Source: DAIOEK01 sp964648485 (GTDB lineage: Bacteria; Chloroflexota; Anaerolineae; Anaerolineales; Anaerolineaceae). Taken from it: a DNA stretch of 64,000 nt. The position numbers and the translations under genes are program-made. Below are positions 39,761 through 48,912 of this stretch, piece after piece. Where the stretch lies: the NCBI GenBank assembly GCA_964648485.1, contig CAZYOF010000013.1, positions 1 to 64,000 of the forward strand, given 5' to 3'. Each line of letters opens with the position of its first letter. Position 1 is the first letter of the stretch. Under the pieces are notes generated by a model that saw nothing but the letters and a program-made list of their open reading frames with translations, was not told the DNA's origin and ran no database searches.

Positions 39761-40972
39761 ATGCCCTTTTGGAGTGATCCGATAACATTTATCAGCCAGT
39801 GGCTGGTGCAGGTTCTGGTAAACGCCGGGATGGCATCTGAGCTGGCAACCCCCTTTGTCACCATCGCCGGGGCAATCGTTTTGCCTTTAATGGCGATGTT
39901 GTGGGTGATTTTCCTGATCTGGTACGAACGAAAGTTAATTGGACGCATTCAGGACCGGTTTGGCCCCAACAGACTGGGTCCGTACGGGTTGATTCAGCCC
40001 TTTGCCGATATGATCAAAATCTTCGCCAAGGAATATATTACGCCCAAAGGCGCGGATGTTGTTCCATATAATATGGCGCCGGTGCTGGTGGTGGCAGGGG
40101 TTCTTTTTATGTGGGCAGTCATCCCCTTTACGGCAACCACCTTCGGGGCGAACATCAATGTCGGCATCCTCTACCTGGTAGCCGTAGGTGCGGTGGGCGA
40201 GCTGGGTATCATCCTGGCGGGATACGCTTCAAATAACAAGTATTCGCTGCTGGCGGGTTTCCGCGTTGTAGCCCAACTGGTTTCTTACGAAGTGCCGATG
40301 GTGCTTTCGATGCTGATCCCCGTTCTGCTTTCGCGGTCGATGGGGTTGAACAGCATCATCCTCGCGCAGGATCCCATCTGGTTCCTGTTCCTTGCCCCGG
40401 TGGCGGGCATCATCTTCTTCATCACCTCGGTCGCTGAAGTCGGGCGCGCTCCATTTGACCTGGCGGAAGCGGAATCAGAAATTGTTGCCGGTTTCAATAT
40501 TGAGTATTCCGGTTTGAAATTTGGTATGTTCTATGTGGGTGAATTCTTACACGCATTTACCGCATCGATGGTGTTCACCGTCCTCTTTCTGGGAGGATGG
40601 CAGGGTCCCGGTGCGCAGACCATCCCCATTCTGGGATTCTTCTACTTTGGCATCAAAACGATGGTTGTGTATTTCGCCTTTATCCTGCTGCGCGGTTCGC
40701 TGCCCCGCTTCCGCATTGACCAGATGATGGCACTCAACTGGAAGATCCTGACTCCCATCGCGCTGGGAATCGTGACCATCACCGCAATCGTTGAGAAGGC
40801 ATATGCCGGAGGGACGACCATCACCCATTTGATCGGGCATCTGGCAGCGAACGCGCTGGTCATTGCATTTGTGGTGTTATTCAGCCGGAAACCACTGGAT
40901 AACCGGCAGGAGAGATTGGATGAATTAGCGGAAGCCAACCGTGAAATGGCTGAAAAAATTCTGGGTGATTGA
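39761..40972 (+). CDS. nuoH: NADH-quinone oxidoreductase subunit H
   Basis: NuoH lines the quinone-binding chamber and links it to the antiporter-like subunits. The 403-residue product has about eight membrane segments and the family motifs ERKLIGRIQDRFGPNRLGP, RAPFDLAEAESEIVAGFNIEY and LRGSLPRFRIDQMM. The ribosome binding site GAGGAG precedes the ATG. A short charged C-terminal tail (QERLDELAEANREMAEK) extends beyond the membrane core. It is followed by nuoJ. Confidence 0.96.
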   Translation: MPFWSDPITFISQWLVQVLVNAGMASELATPFVTIAGAIVLPLMAMLWVIFLIWYERKLIGRIQDRFGPNRLGPYGLIQPFADMIKIFAKEYITPKGADVVPYNMAPVLVVAGVLFMWAVIPFTATTFGANINVGILYLVAVGAVGELGIILAGYASNNKYSLLAGFRVVAQLVSYEVPMVLSMLIPVLLSRSMGLNSIILAQDPIWFLFLAPVAGIIFFITSVAEVGRAPFDLAEAESEIVAGFNIEYSGLKFGMFYVGEFLHAFTASMVFTVLFLGGWQGPGAQTIPILGFFYFGIKTMVVYFAFILLRGSLPRFRIDQMMALNWKILTPIALGIVTITAIVEKAYAGGTTITHLIGHLAANALVIAFVVLFSRKPLDNRQERLDELAEANREMAEKILGD

Positions 40973-40983
40973 GGCAAAGTCTA

Positions 40984-41496
40984 ATGAGTTTGACGCAAAT
41001 CATTTTTATTCTGACAGCGCTGGTTTTGCTTTTCGCGGCGATAGGCGTGGTGACCGTCCGGAAAATGCTGCATGCCGCCCTCTGGTTGATCCTGACCCTT
41101 TTCTGCGTGGCGGTGGTATTTGTGCTGCTCGAAGCGCCTTTCTTTGGTGTGGTTCAGGTGGTGGTGTATATCGGAGCCATCGCAACCCTCATCATTTTTG
41201 CGGTCATGCTGACACGCCGGATGATGTTCGATGAAAGCTCTCCATTCAATCGGCAGACCATCATCGCAGCGATCACTTCCATGGTGTTGTTCGCGGTAAT
41301 CATTCTTACCCTGTCTCTGTGGGTGGGTTTCAATGCTCCAAATCAGGAACTTGCCGCTCAGAGTGATACCCTCCGGCAGCTGGGCGTAATGCTGGTTGCT
41401 CCGGATGGATTCCTCATCCCGTTTGAGGTTGCCTCAATTTTGCTGCTGGCAGCAATGATTGGCGCGATCTATGTGGGGCGGGAACACAAATCTTAA
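40984..41496 (+). CDS. nuoJ: NADH-quinone oxidoreductase subunit J
   Basis: NuoJ is a five-helix membrane subunit whose third helix takes part in coupling. The product has EAPFFGVVQVVVYIGAIATLIIFAVML spread over residues 53-79, the pi-bulge helix region, and five hydrophobic segments. The ORF is open from 40969, overlapping nothing important, but the ATG at 40984 gives the usual 170 residues. Only 11 bp separate it from nuoH. Confidence 0.94.
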   Translation: MSLTQIIFILTALVLLFAAIGVVTVRKMLHAALWLILTLFCVAVVFVLLEAPFFGVVQVVVYIGAIATLIIFAVMLTRRMMFDESSPFNRQTIIAAITSMVLFAVIILTLSLWVGFNAPNQELAAQSDTLRQLGVMLVAPDGFLIPFEVASILLLAAMIGAIYVGREHKS

Positions 41497-41512
41497 TCGC
41501 GAGGTGCAGCAG

Positions 41513-41821
41513 ATGATTCCACTATCCTGGTACTTAATCCTCGCGGCAGCCCTCTTCTGTGTGGGGTTGTTCGGAGTGCTGGCACGAAAAAATGTCATTG
41601 GTATGCTCATGAGCATTGAGCTGATGCTGAACGCAGTGAATATCAACCTGATCGCGTTCTGGCGCTATATCACCCCCAATGTCATGAATGGTCAGGTCTT
41701 CACCATCATCGTCATCGCTGCCGCGGCAGCAGAAGTTGCGGTCGGTCTGGCAATCATTATTTCGGTGTATCGGCGCAGAGATACCGTGATCGCCGATGAA
41801 GTAAATCTATTGAAGGGATGA
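41513..41821 (+). CDS. nuoK: NADH-quinone oxidoreductase subunit K
   Basis: NuoK is the MrpC-like membrane subunit with two buried glutamates in the proton path. The 102-residue product has SIELMLNAVNINLIAF, with the first Glu, and AAAAAEVAVGLAIIISVYRRR, with the second, so both are present. GAGGTG precedes the ATG at 41513; the upstream start at 41459 would overlap nuoJ. It ends 7 bp before nuoL. Confidence 0.95.
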   Translation: MIPLSWYLILAAALFCVGLFGVLARKNVIGMLMSIELMLNAVNINLIAFWRYITPNVMNGQVFTIIVIAAAAAEVAVGLAIIISVYRRRDTVIADEVNLLKG

Positions 41822-41828
41822 AATCTAA

Positions 41829-44021
41829 ATGACGACTCAAACACTCGCATGGCTCATCCCCCTGCCGCCATTGGTGGCGTTTCTGGTTGTTATATTACTC
41901 ACCAATAAATGGAAAGGACTCAGCCACACCATCGCGATTGGTGCTGCGGCGATTTCATGGCTGCTTTCCATGATTGTTTTCTTCCAGGCGGTCGCAATCC
42001 CGCATCTGGCGGAACATCCCATTGTCAGCTCGATTAAGTGGCTTCCGGCAGGTGAAGATTGGCTGCGGATCGGCATCCAGGTGGACAGCCTGACCACCGT
42101 CTCGCTTTTTTTTGTCGCCTGGACGGTGTTGATGATCTTTATTTACTCGGTGGGTTATCATAACTTTGGTCAGCCTGCAGGAGATCATGACCGTGCCGGT
42201 CTGCCTCCGCATGGAGCGGATGTTGTGGATGAACACGGTCATACTCACCGAGTTCCATCGATTGAACCGATGTACTCGCGTTTCTTCGCCTTCATTGCTC
42301 TCTTTGCTTTCGCGATGTACGTTCTGGTCCTCAGTGACAACTTCCTGACCCTGTATGTGGGTTGGGAGATTATGGGGTTGTGCTCATACCTGCTGATCGG
42401 CTTCTGGTTTGGCAAAGAATCGGTGCGAAAGGCAGCCATCAAGGCTTTTATGACCACCCGCGTGGGCGATGTGTTTATGCTGCTCGGAATTGGTCTTCTG
42501 TATGCGGTTACCGGAACCTTGAATTACAAAGACATCCTAAGTAATCCGCAACTGCTGGAGCAGATGGCAGCAACCCCCACGAGCATCTTCGGTCTGTCTT
42601 TTGCTGGATTGATCGGATTGCTGCTCTTTATTGGTGCAATTGGCAAGAGTGCACAATTCCCGCTGCACGTGTGGCTGCCGGATGCGATGGAAGGTCCGAC
42701 ACCGGTATCCGCGATGATCCATGCTGCTACAATGGTCTCGGCGGGTGTATTCATGACCGCGCGATCCTTCCCCCTGATTTCCGCAGGCTGGGAACCGGGG
42801 ATGGCGCTTAATCCGACCATGGCGGTAATCGCATTTATCGGCGCCTTCACTGCCATCTTCGCGGCGACAATTGCCGTAGCGCAGAACGATGTAAAGAAAG
42901 TACTGGCATATTCCACCATTTCGCAGTTGGGGTACATGATCGCCGCACTGGGGATTGGCGCTTATGTGGCGGCAGTATTCCACCTGATCACGCATGCCTT
43001 CTTCAAGGCTTTATTGTTCCTGGGTTCCGGCAGCGTCATCCACGGGATGGAGCATGGTGTGTACCATACCGGAGAGCATGTCGATCCTCAGGATATGCGG
43101 AATATGGGCGGCTTGCGGGGTAAGATGCCCTTCACCTTCTGGACCTTCCTGATCGGCGGGCTGGCACTATCCGGTTTCCCGGTACTCACTGCTGGTTTCT
43201 GGTCGAAGGATGAAATTCTGAGTGGTGCCTTCTCTGGCGGGCACACAACCGTGTTCGTGGTGCTGGCTGTGGCTGCGCTGCTGACGGCTTTCTACACCAT
43301 GCGCCAGATTACATTGACCTTCCTGGGAAAACCGCGCACATCGGCAGCGGAACACGCGCACGAATCCAAACCCAGCATGACCATTCCACTCATCGTACTG
43401 GCGTTCTTTGCGATCACTTTGGGCTGGTCTGGTATTCCCGAGCATTTCCCGGGTCTGGGTGGTATGATCCCCAACTGGTTTGAACATTTTGTAGGGGGAA
43501 TGCTGGGTGAGCACGGCGCTGAAGTCCAATTCTCTGCGGTTCCCCTGCTCACTTCCCTTGTCGTTTCACTGGGTGGATTGTTCATCGGGTGGCTGGTTTA
43601 TCGTGGAGTAAAAGCCGGAGCGGAAGACCCATTGAAGAAAGCGCTTGGACCGGTGCATACCCACCTCGAAAACAAATACTATTTTGATGAGCTCTATGAA
43701 AAAATCATTTACAAACCATCCGGCTGGCTGGCAGAGACTTTCACTTCCATCTGGATGGATAAGAAGGTCATTGATGGTATTTTGCATGCCATCGGCAGAG
43801 CCTTCCTCTGGATGGGCAGGATCATCCGCCAGTTCTTTGATATCCCGGTTATCAACAAAGGTGGAGATGCTCTTGCCAGCAGTGTCAGCCAGGCTGGCGC
43901 TGAAGTCACCCGGATGCAGTCCGGGCGCGTACAACAATACCTGGCTACCTCACTGGTTGTCATTATCGTAATTGGTCTGGTCTTGTTGGGCATTCTGCTG
44001 ATGTTACAGACCCCTGCTTGA
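41829..44021 (+). CDS. nuoL: NADH-quinone oxidoreductase subunit L with a His-rich loop
   Basis: NuoL is the distal antiporter-like subunit with the lateral helix. The 730-residue product is longer than E. coli NuoL (613). The proton-path lysine in IGAIGKSAQFPLHVWLPDAM and the motif EGPTPVSAMIHAATMV are present. An insertion of about 30 residues (113-146) between two early helices has five His (positions 120, 128, 136, 138, 140). The C-terminal lateral-helix region includes LENKYYFDELYEKIIYKPSG. Its end overlaps the preceding bases of nuoM, with the ribosome binding site of nuoM after the stop. Confidence 0.95.
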   Translation: MTTQTLAWLIPLPPLVAFLVVILLTNKWKGLSHTIAIGAAAISWLLSMIVFFQAVAIPHLAEHPIVSSIKWLPAGEDWLRIGIQVDSLTTVSLFFVAWTVLMIFIYSVGYHNFGQPAGDHDRAGLPPHGADVVDEHGHTHRVPSIEPMYSRFFAFIALFAFAMYVLVLSDNFLTLYVGWEIMGLCSYLLIGFWFGKESVRKAAIKAFMTTRVGDVFMLLGIGLLYAVTGTLNYKDILSNPQLLEQMAATPTSIFGLSFAGLIGLLLFIGAIGKSAQFPLHVWLPDAMEGPTPVSAMIHAATMVSAGVFMTARSFPLISAGWEPGMALNPTMAVIAFIGAFTAIFAATIAVAQNDVKKVLAYSTISQLGYMIAALGIGAYVAAVFHLITHAFFKALLFLGSGSVIHGMEHGVYHTGEHVDPQDMRNMGGLRGKMPFTFWTFLIGGLALSGFPVLTAGFWSKDEILSGAFSGGHTTVFVVLAVAALLTAFYTMRQITLTFLGKPRTSAAEHAHESKPSMTIPLIVLAFFAITLGWSGIPEHFPGLGGMIPNWFEHFVGGMLGEHGAEVQFSAVPLLTSLVVSLGGLFIGWLVYRGVKAGAEDPLKKALGPVHTHLENKYYFDELYEKIIYKPSGWLAETFTSIWMDKKVIDGILHAIGRAFLWMGRIIRQFFDIPVINKGGDALASSVSQAGAEVTRMQSGRVQQYLATSLVVIIVIGLVLLGILLMLQTPA

Positions 44022-44032
44022 TGGAGCATTCG

Positions 44033-45541
44033 ATGGATTTCATAACCCGGCATATTCTTTCGCTCATTCTGTTCCTTCCGTCGGCGGCGGCTTTGGTTAT
44101 TCTCTTCATTCCCAAGGATAGCGTACGCGGCATCCGTTGGTTTGCATTGATCTCCAGCCTGATCCCCTTCGGATTATCCGTCTGGTTGTGGGCGCAATTC
44201 AATCAAGACCAGACACGCTTTCAATTCCAGGTAAATCTGCCCTGGTTCGAGGTGATCAATTCACGATATCACCTGGGTGTGGATGGCATTTCGCTGACCA
44301 TGATATTGCTGACCACCCTGCTCACCCCTCTGGCGTTACTGGCATCCTTCTCTATAAAGGAACGGGTTAAGCCTTATATGATTTTGTTCCTGCTGCTTGA
44401 AACAGGTATGCTCGGTGTTTTTGTAGCGCTGGACCTGATGCTCTTCTTCCTTTTCTGGGAAATCGGGCTGGTGCCCATGTATTTCTTGATCAACCAGTGG
44501 GGTGGAGAAAACCGCAACTACGCTTCACTTAAGTTCATCCTCTACACCATGGCTGGTTCCCTGGGGTTGTTATTATCCATCCAGTTGATTGGTGTGGTCT
44601 GCGGCAGCTTCGATCTGCTGGAAGTATTTGAGCGCTGGCAGCAGGTGAGCGGAACTATCATCGGGTTGCCGGTATCGACCATCAAGGCTGTCATCTTCTG
44701 GGCGTTTGTGATTGCTTTCGCGATCAAAGTGCCGGTCTGGCCATTCCACACCTGGCTGCCCGATGCGCACACCGAAGCGCCGACCCCGGGCTCGATGATT
44801 CTGGCTGGTGTGCTGCTGAAGCTGGGAGCTTACGGTTTCCTCCGTCTGGTTCTACCACTCTTCCCGGTGGAGGCGAAATTTTACGCCGGTGGGTTGGCTT
44901 TCCTGGCGGTCATGGCGATCATCTTTGGCGCTTTTGGCGCGTACGGACAGGATGATTTCAAGAAACTGGTGGCTTACTCATCCATCAACCATATGGGTTT
45001 CGTTGTGCTGGGTATCGCTGCCGCAGCATTTGCCGCAGGAACTGAAAATGCCCATATTGCCATGGATGGAGCCGTATTGCAGATGTTCAACCACGGGCTC
45101 TCTTCAGCCGGGATGTTCTTCCTGGTCGGGGTGATCTACGAGCGGGCACATACCCGCAAACTAAGCGAATTTGGCGGGCTCTTCCCGCTTATGCCGGTTT
45201 TTGGCGGTCTGCTGATTTTCGTCTCAATGGCATCTCTTGGACTACCCGGTTTGAATGGCTTTGTATCTGAGTTCATGGTGGTTCGGGGATCACTGCCGAT
45301 CTTACCGCTGGCAACCGCTCTGAGCATGATCGGCTTGCTCTTCACCGGTATTTACATACTTAAAGGTATCAAACTGGTGTTACATGGTCCACTCAATGAA
45401 AAATGGGTGGGACATTTGACGGATATCAATACCCGGGAAATCATTGTGCTGGTTCCCCTGGTAATTTTGATGGCAATCATTGGTGTGTATCCGGCCTGGA
45501 TTGTCGAACTAATCAATAAAGCGGTTACCATGCTGTTTTGA
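44033..45541 (+). CDS. nuoM: NADH-quinone oxidoreductase subunit M, first copy
   Basis: NuoM is a middle antiporter-like subunit of the membrane arm. The 502-residue product keeps all key charged residues: the helix-5 Glu in FLFWEIGLVPMYF, the helix-7 Lys in IKVPVWPFHTWLPDAH, the helix-8 Lys in LLKLGAYG and the helix-12 Glu in GFVSEFMVV. GGAG seven bases before the ATG at 44033 supports this start over the one at 44018. A second NuoM-like gene follows directly. Confidence 0.95.
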   Translation: MDFITRHILSLILFLPSAAALVILFIPKDSVRGIRWFALISSLIPFGLSVWLWAQFNQDQTRFQFQVNLPWFEVINSRYHLGVDGISLTMILLTTLLTPLALLASFSIKERVKPYMILFLLLETGMLGVFVALDLMLFFLFWEIGLVPMYFLINQWGGENRNYASLKFILYTMAGSLGLLLSIQLIGVVCGSFDLLEVFERWQQVSGTIIGLPVSTIKAVIFWAFVIAFAIKVPVWPFHTWLPDAHTEAPTPGSMILAGVLLKLGAYGFLRLVLPLFPVEAKFYAGGLAFLAVMAIIFGAFGAYGQDDFKKLVAYSSINHMGFVVLGIAAAAFAAGTENAHIAMDGAVLQMFNHGLSSAGMFFLVGVIYERAHTRKLSEFGGLFPLMPVFGGLLIFVSMASLGLPGLNGFVSEFMVVRGSLPILPLATALSMIGLLFTGIYILKGIKLVLHGPLNEKWVGHLTDINTREIIVLVPLVILMAIIGVYPAWIVELINKAVTMLF

Positions 45542-45552
45542 TGGAGTGGCAG

Positions 45553-47025
45553 ATGCAGTTACCAATTCTGAGTGTCATAATCCTTACCCCGCTGGTTGCC
45601 GGTGTCTTAATTCTGTTTTATCCGGCAGAGCGGAAAACCCAGGTGAAAGTCACCGCCCTGGTTGCCATGGTAATTTCCTTTCTGTTGTCATTCTGGCTGT
45701 ATATCAGCTATGACAACGGCGCTGGCGGTTACCAGTTTATTGAAAAATTAGATTGGCTGCCACAACTGGGTATCTCTTACCATGTTGGTGTGGATGGATT
45801 CAGCGTACCGATGGTACTGTTGACCGGCATTGTCACACTGACAGGTGTCATGATCTCGTGGGGAGTCGACGAACGTCCAAGAGAATTTTTCGCCTTCCTG
45901 TGCTTTCTGGCGGGCAGTGTCTTTGGTGTCTTTGCTTCGCTTGACCTGTTCATGCTGTTCTTCTTCCTGGAAATTGCGGTATTCCCCAAATACCTGATGA
46001 TCGCTGTCTGGGGCTGGCCGAAGACCCGTGAATACGGCGCGATGAAATTGACCCTGTATCTCTTCATCGGCTCCATCGTGGCATTACTCGGAGCGCTGGC
46101 AATTTTCTTCGCCGCCGGATCATTCAGCTTTAACCTGCTGGACCTGGAAAAGGCAGTATTTACACCAGAATTCCAGAAATTCTGGTTCCCGTTTGTCTTT
46201 ATCGGCTTTGGTGTTCTGGGCGGCATCTTCCCATTCCACTCCTGGGCACCGGATGGTCATGTAGCCGCTCCAACCGCCATCTCAATGCTGCTGGCGGGTG
46301 TGGAAATGAAGGTGGGTGCCTTTGCTGCCCTGCGGGTCGGGATCATGCTGATGCCGGATGGTGCGAGATTCTGGGCTCCCCTGATAATCGGGCTTGCACT
46401 GGTGAATGTGGTTTACGGTGCGTTGATTGCCATGGTGCAAACGGATTTCAAGTATGTCATCGGTTTCTCCTCCGTTTCACACATGGGGCTGGTACTGCTT
46501 GGTTTTGCCACCCTCAACCGGGATGGCTTGACCGGTGCAGGCATGCAAATGTTCTCGCACGGTGTAATGACAGCTATGTTCTTTGCTGTAGTCGGAATGG
46601 TGTATGACCGGGCGCACACCCGTGAGCTCTCACAGTTAGGCGGCTTTTTCAAGCTGATGCCTTACGCGGCGGTGGGATTTATCATTGCCGGTCTGGTTTC
46701 GATGGGTATGCCCGGTTTCAGCGGCTTTGCTGCGGAATTTCCCATCTTCATGGGGCTGTGGCGGGCGATGCCGGTTGCCGCGATCATTGCTGTGATCGGG
46801 GTGATCATCACCGCGGCATATATTCTGCGGGTCATCAATAGTGTATTTTTCGGTAAGCTGCCGGATGAACTGGAAGGGCATATCACCCCTATCAACATAC
46901 TGGATAAAATTTCCATTGTGCTGCTGGCTGCCTTCATGATTGCATTTGGTATCTTCCCGTCTTTGATCAGTCAAACGGTAGGTTCGGGTGTGAACCACAT
47001 CCTCACCCTGCTGGGAGGTGCATAA
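45553..47025 (+). CDS. Second NuoM-like subunit lacking the helix-7 lysine
   Basis: This 490-residue product is a NuoM paralogue (Proton_antipo_M family) between nuoM and nuoN. It keeps the helix-5 Glu (FFFLEIAVFPKYLMI), the helix-8 Lys (VEMKVGAFAALR) and the helix-12 Glu (GFAAEFPIF). But the helix-7 segment reads GVLGGIFPFHSWAPDGH, so the conserved Lys before the PFH motif is Leu222. It shares about the same length and helix pattern as the first copy. GGAG precedes the ATG at 45553. Its last base overlaps the ATG of nuoN. It may add a fourth antiporter-like unit to complex I. Confidence 0.9.
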   Translation: MQLPILSVIILTPLVAGVLILFYPAERKTQVKVTALVAMVISFLLSFWLYISYDNGAGGYQFIEKLDWLPQLGISYHVGVDGFSVPMVLLTGIVTLTGVMISWGVDERPREFFAFLCFLAGSVFGVFASLDLFMLFFFLEIAVFPKYLMIAVWGWPKTREYGAMKLTLYLFIGSIVALLGALAIFFAAGSFSFNLLDLEKAVFTPEFQKFWFPFVFIGFGVLGGIFPFHSWAPDGHVAAPTAISMLLAGVEMKVGAFAALRVGIMLMPDGARFWAPLIIGLALVNVVYGALIAMVQTDFKYVIGFSSVSHMGLVLLGFATLNRDGLTGAGMQMFSHGVMTAMFFAVVGMVYDRAHTRELSQLGGFFKLMPYAAVGFIIAGLVSMGMPGFSGFAAEFPIFMGLWRAMPVAAIIAVIGVIITAAYILRVINSVFFGKLPDELEGHITPINILDKISIVLLAAFMIAFGIFPSLISQTVGSGVNHILTLLGGA

Positions 47026-48494
47026 TGACCACAGGCTTTGATCTCAACATGCTCATTCCCATCCTCCCGCAGATTGGCATTTTCCTGCTTGGCGCTGTTG
47101 TATTGATCCTGGATCTTGTCTGGAAGGATGAAGAAGGTAAGGCATCTCCATTTGCCTATGTAACTGCAGCCGGTCTGGTGATCGTGGGTATCGTATCCGC
47201 CATCTGGAGCAGACCATCCGCTGCCGGAGAATTGATCTTTGGTGGCATGCTGCGCTGGGACTGGATGAGCTTCCTCTTCAGTATGCTCTTCCTCTTTGGC
47301 GGCGCGGTGACAGCTTTGTTTATCCGTAATTATCCGCATACCGGCAGACAGGGCGAGTTCTATGTGTTGATGCTGGCATCCACGCTGGGGATGAGCCTGA
47401 TGGCAGGATCTGCAGATCTCATTATGCTTTTCCTGGCAATTGAAACTACCTCCATTCCCCTGTATGTGCTGGCAGGTTTTCTGCGTAAGGATGACGCATC
47501 CACCGAAGCCGGTTTTAAATATTTGATCTATGGCGCGGTCACATCTGCGGTAATGCTGTACGGTTTCAGCCTGCTGTTCGGGATGACCGGCACCACCCAG
47601 ATTTATGAAATCAGCCAGATTCTTCCATACGCGGTTCCGGGTGTTGGCGGCATATTAATTGTTTTCCTGATCCTGGTTGGATTGGGATTCAAAATTTCGG
47701 CATTCCCCTTCCACTTTTGGGCACCGGATGTGTACCAGGGTGCTCCTACCCCGGTAGCAGGGTTCCTATCGACTGCCTCCAAAGCGGCGGGGTTTGCAGT
47801 TCTGCTCCGCCTGCTGCCAGTAGCCTTCTATGACTTACGGATGGTCTGGTCGATTGCCATTGCCATACTTTCCATTGCCAGCATGACCTTTGGAAACCTG
47901 CAGGCGTTACGCCAGAAGAATATCAAGAGGCTGCTGGCGTACTCTTCCATCGCGCAGGCTGGCTACATGCTTATTGGCGTTGCAGCAGTATCGGGATTGG
48001 GTTTTATCAGCACGGTGATGTATATTATGGCTTATGTGATCACCAACCTGACAGCCTTTGGTATCATCTCTGAGGTTAGCCGCGAGGTTGGATCGGATGA
48101 TGTTGAGGCTTTCGCCGGGCTATCCAGACGGTCTCCTTCATTGGCTCTGGCGATGCTGGTTGCCTTCCTTTCGCTGGCTGGTATTCCACCTTTTGCCGGG
48201 TTTGCAGCGAAGCTGTTCCTGTTCTCTTCCGCAGTTGGGATGATGCAATATCCGTGGTTGTTTACCCTGGCGGTATTCGGTGTATTGAATGCAATCATCG
48301 CCCTTTACTACTATTTGGTGGTCATGAAGGTAGTCTATCTGGGTAGATCAGAGAATGACAGCGAACCATTACCGGTGGTTAAGAGTACCCGAACTGCGGT
48401 ATTACTCTATGCTGCCGGGATTATCGTACTGGGTGTGATGATTTCGCCGTGGTTTAGCGCCGCAGAATCAGCCATCCAATCGATGTTTAATTAG
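47025..48494 (+). CDS. nuoN: NADH-quinone oxidoreductase subunit N
   Basis: NuoN is the antiporter-like subunit nearest NuoK. The 489-residue product has the helix-5 Glu in FLAIETTSIPLYVL, the helix-7 Lys in GLGFKISAFPFHFWAPDVY, and YQGAPTPVAGFLSTASKAAGF, with the helix-8 Lys. It has about fourteen membrane segments. It starts inside the stop of the second NuoM gene (TAATG) and is the last gene of the cluster, followed by a terminator. Confidence 0.95.
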   Translation: MTTGFDLNMLIPILPQIGIFLLGAVVLILDLVWKDEEGKASPFAYVTAAGLVIVGIVSAIWSRPSAAGELIFGGMLRWDWMSFLFSMLFLFGGAVTALFIRNYPHTGRQGEFYVLMLASTLGMSLMAGSADLIMLFLAIETTSIPLYVLAGFLRKDDASTEAGFKYLIYGAVTSAVMLYGFSLLFGMTGTTQIYEISQILPYAVPGVGGILIVFLILVGLGFKISAFPFHFWAPDVYQGAPTPVAGFLSTASKAAGFAVLLRLLPVAFYDLRMVWSIAIAILSIASMTFGNLQALRQKNIKRLLAYSSIAQAGYMLIGVAAVSGLGFISTVMYIMAYVITNLTAFGIISEVSREVGSDDVEAFAGLSRRSPSLALAMLVAFLSLAGIPPFAGFAAKLFLFSSAVGMMQYPWLFTLAVFGVLNAIIALYYYLVVMKVVYLGRSENDSEPLPVVKSTRTAVLLYAAGIIVLGVMISPWFSAAESAIQSMFN

Positions 48495-48500
48495 GGCTCT

Positions 48501-48534
48501 TCCCCGGATTTGTTTGTACATCCGGGGATATTTT
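48501..48534 (+). terminator. Terminator after nuoN
   Basis: A perfect 9-bp stem TCCCCGGAT (48501-48509) pairs with ATCCGGGGA (48520-48528). It is followed by TATTTTA. It separates the nuo and atp clusters. Confidence 0.8.
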
Positions 48535-48573
48535 ACGCAATCCTGCCAGATCAGTAAGCAGCTGGCAAAAGGT

Positions 48574-48602
48574 TTGACGCTGAAAAATCACTAAGTTATA
48601 AT
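48574..48602 (+). promoter_or_regulatory. Sigma-70 promoter for the atp cluster
   Basis: TTGACG at 48574-48579 (five of six) and a perfect TATAAT at 48597-48602 are exactly 17 bases apart. The -10 ends 10 bases before the atpZ ATG at 48613, so the mRNA would be leaderless or nearly so. Confidence 0.8.
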
Positions 48603-48612
48603 ACTTTGACTC

Positions 48613-48912
48613 ATGGATCAGCAGAAACAACCGATAACAAGTAAGCAGAGATTGCTAAACCTTTCTCTGGTAGGGTTGGTTAGCCAGGTAGGATGTGTTA
48701 CACTGCTAATCATCATTGCTGCTCTATTGGGCGGCATGTTTTTGGATAACCGGTTAGGGACCAAACCTTGGTTTACGATTGGTCTATTAGTAGGATCCGT
48801 GCCGGTAAGTTTGGTGATCATGATTTTTTTGGCTCGTTCGGCTGTGAAAAAGATGAAAATCGAAAAGCCCAAGCAGACCACACAGGAGGAATCAAGCCTT
48901 GGAAAAGACTAA
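48613..48912 (+). CDS. atpZ: AtpZ/AtpI-like ATP synthase assembly protein
   Basis: The 99-residue product has two membrane segments (VTLLIIIAALLGGMFLDNRLG and FTIGLLVGSVPVSLVIMIF) joined by the DNRLGTKPW turn, the pattern of AtpZ (F0F1-ATPase subunit family). These proteins help assemble the c-ring or carry divalent cations. It is the first gene of the atp cluster, with a strong promoter at most 10 bases ahead and no ribosome binding site, so translation is probably leaderless. Its end overlaps atpB by 14 bases. Confidence 0.85.
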   Translation: MDQQKQPITSKQRLLNLSLVGLVSQVGCVTLLIIIAALLGGMFLDNRLGTKPWFTIGLLVGSVPVSLVIMIFLARSAVKKMKIEKPKQTTQEESSLGKD

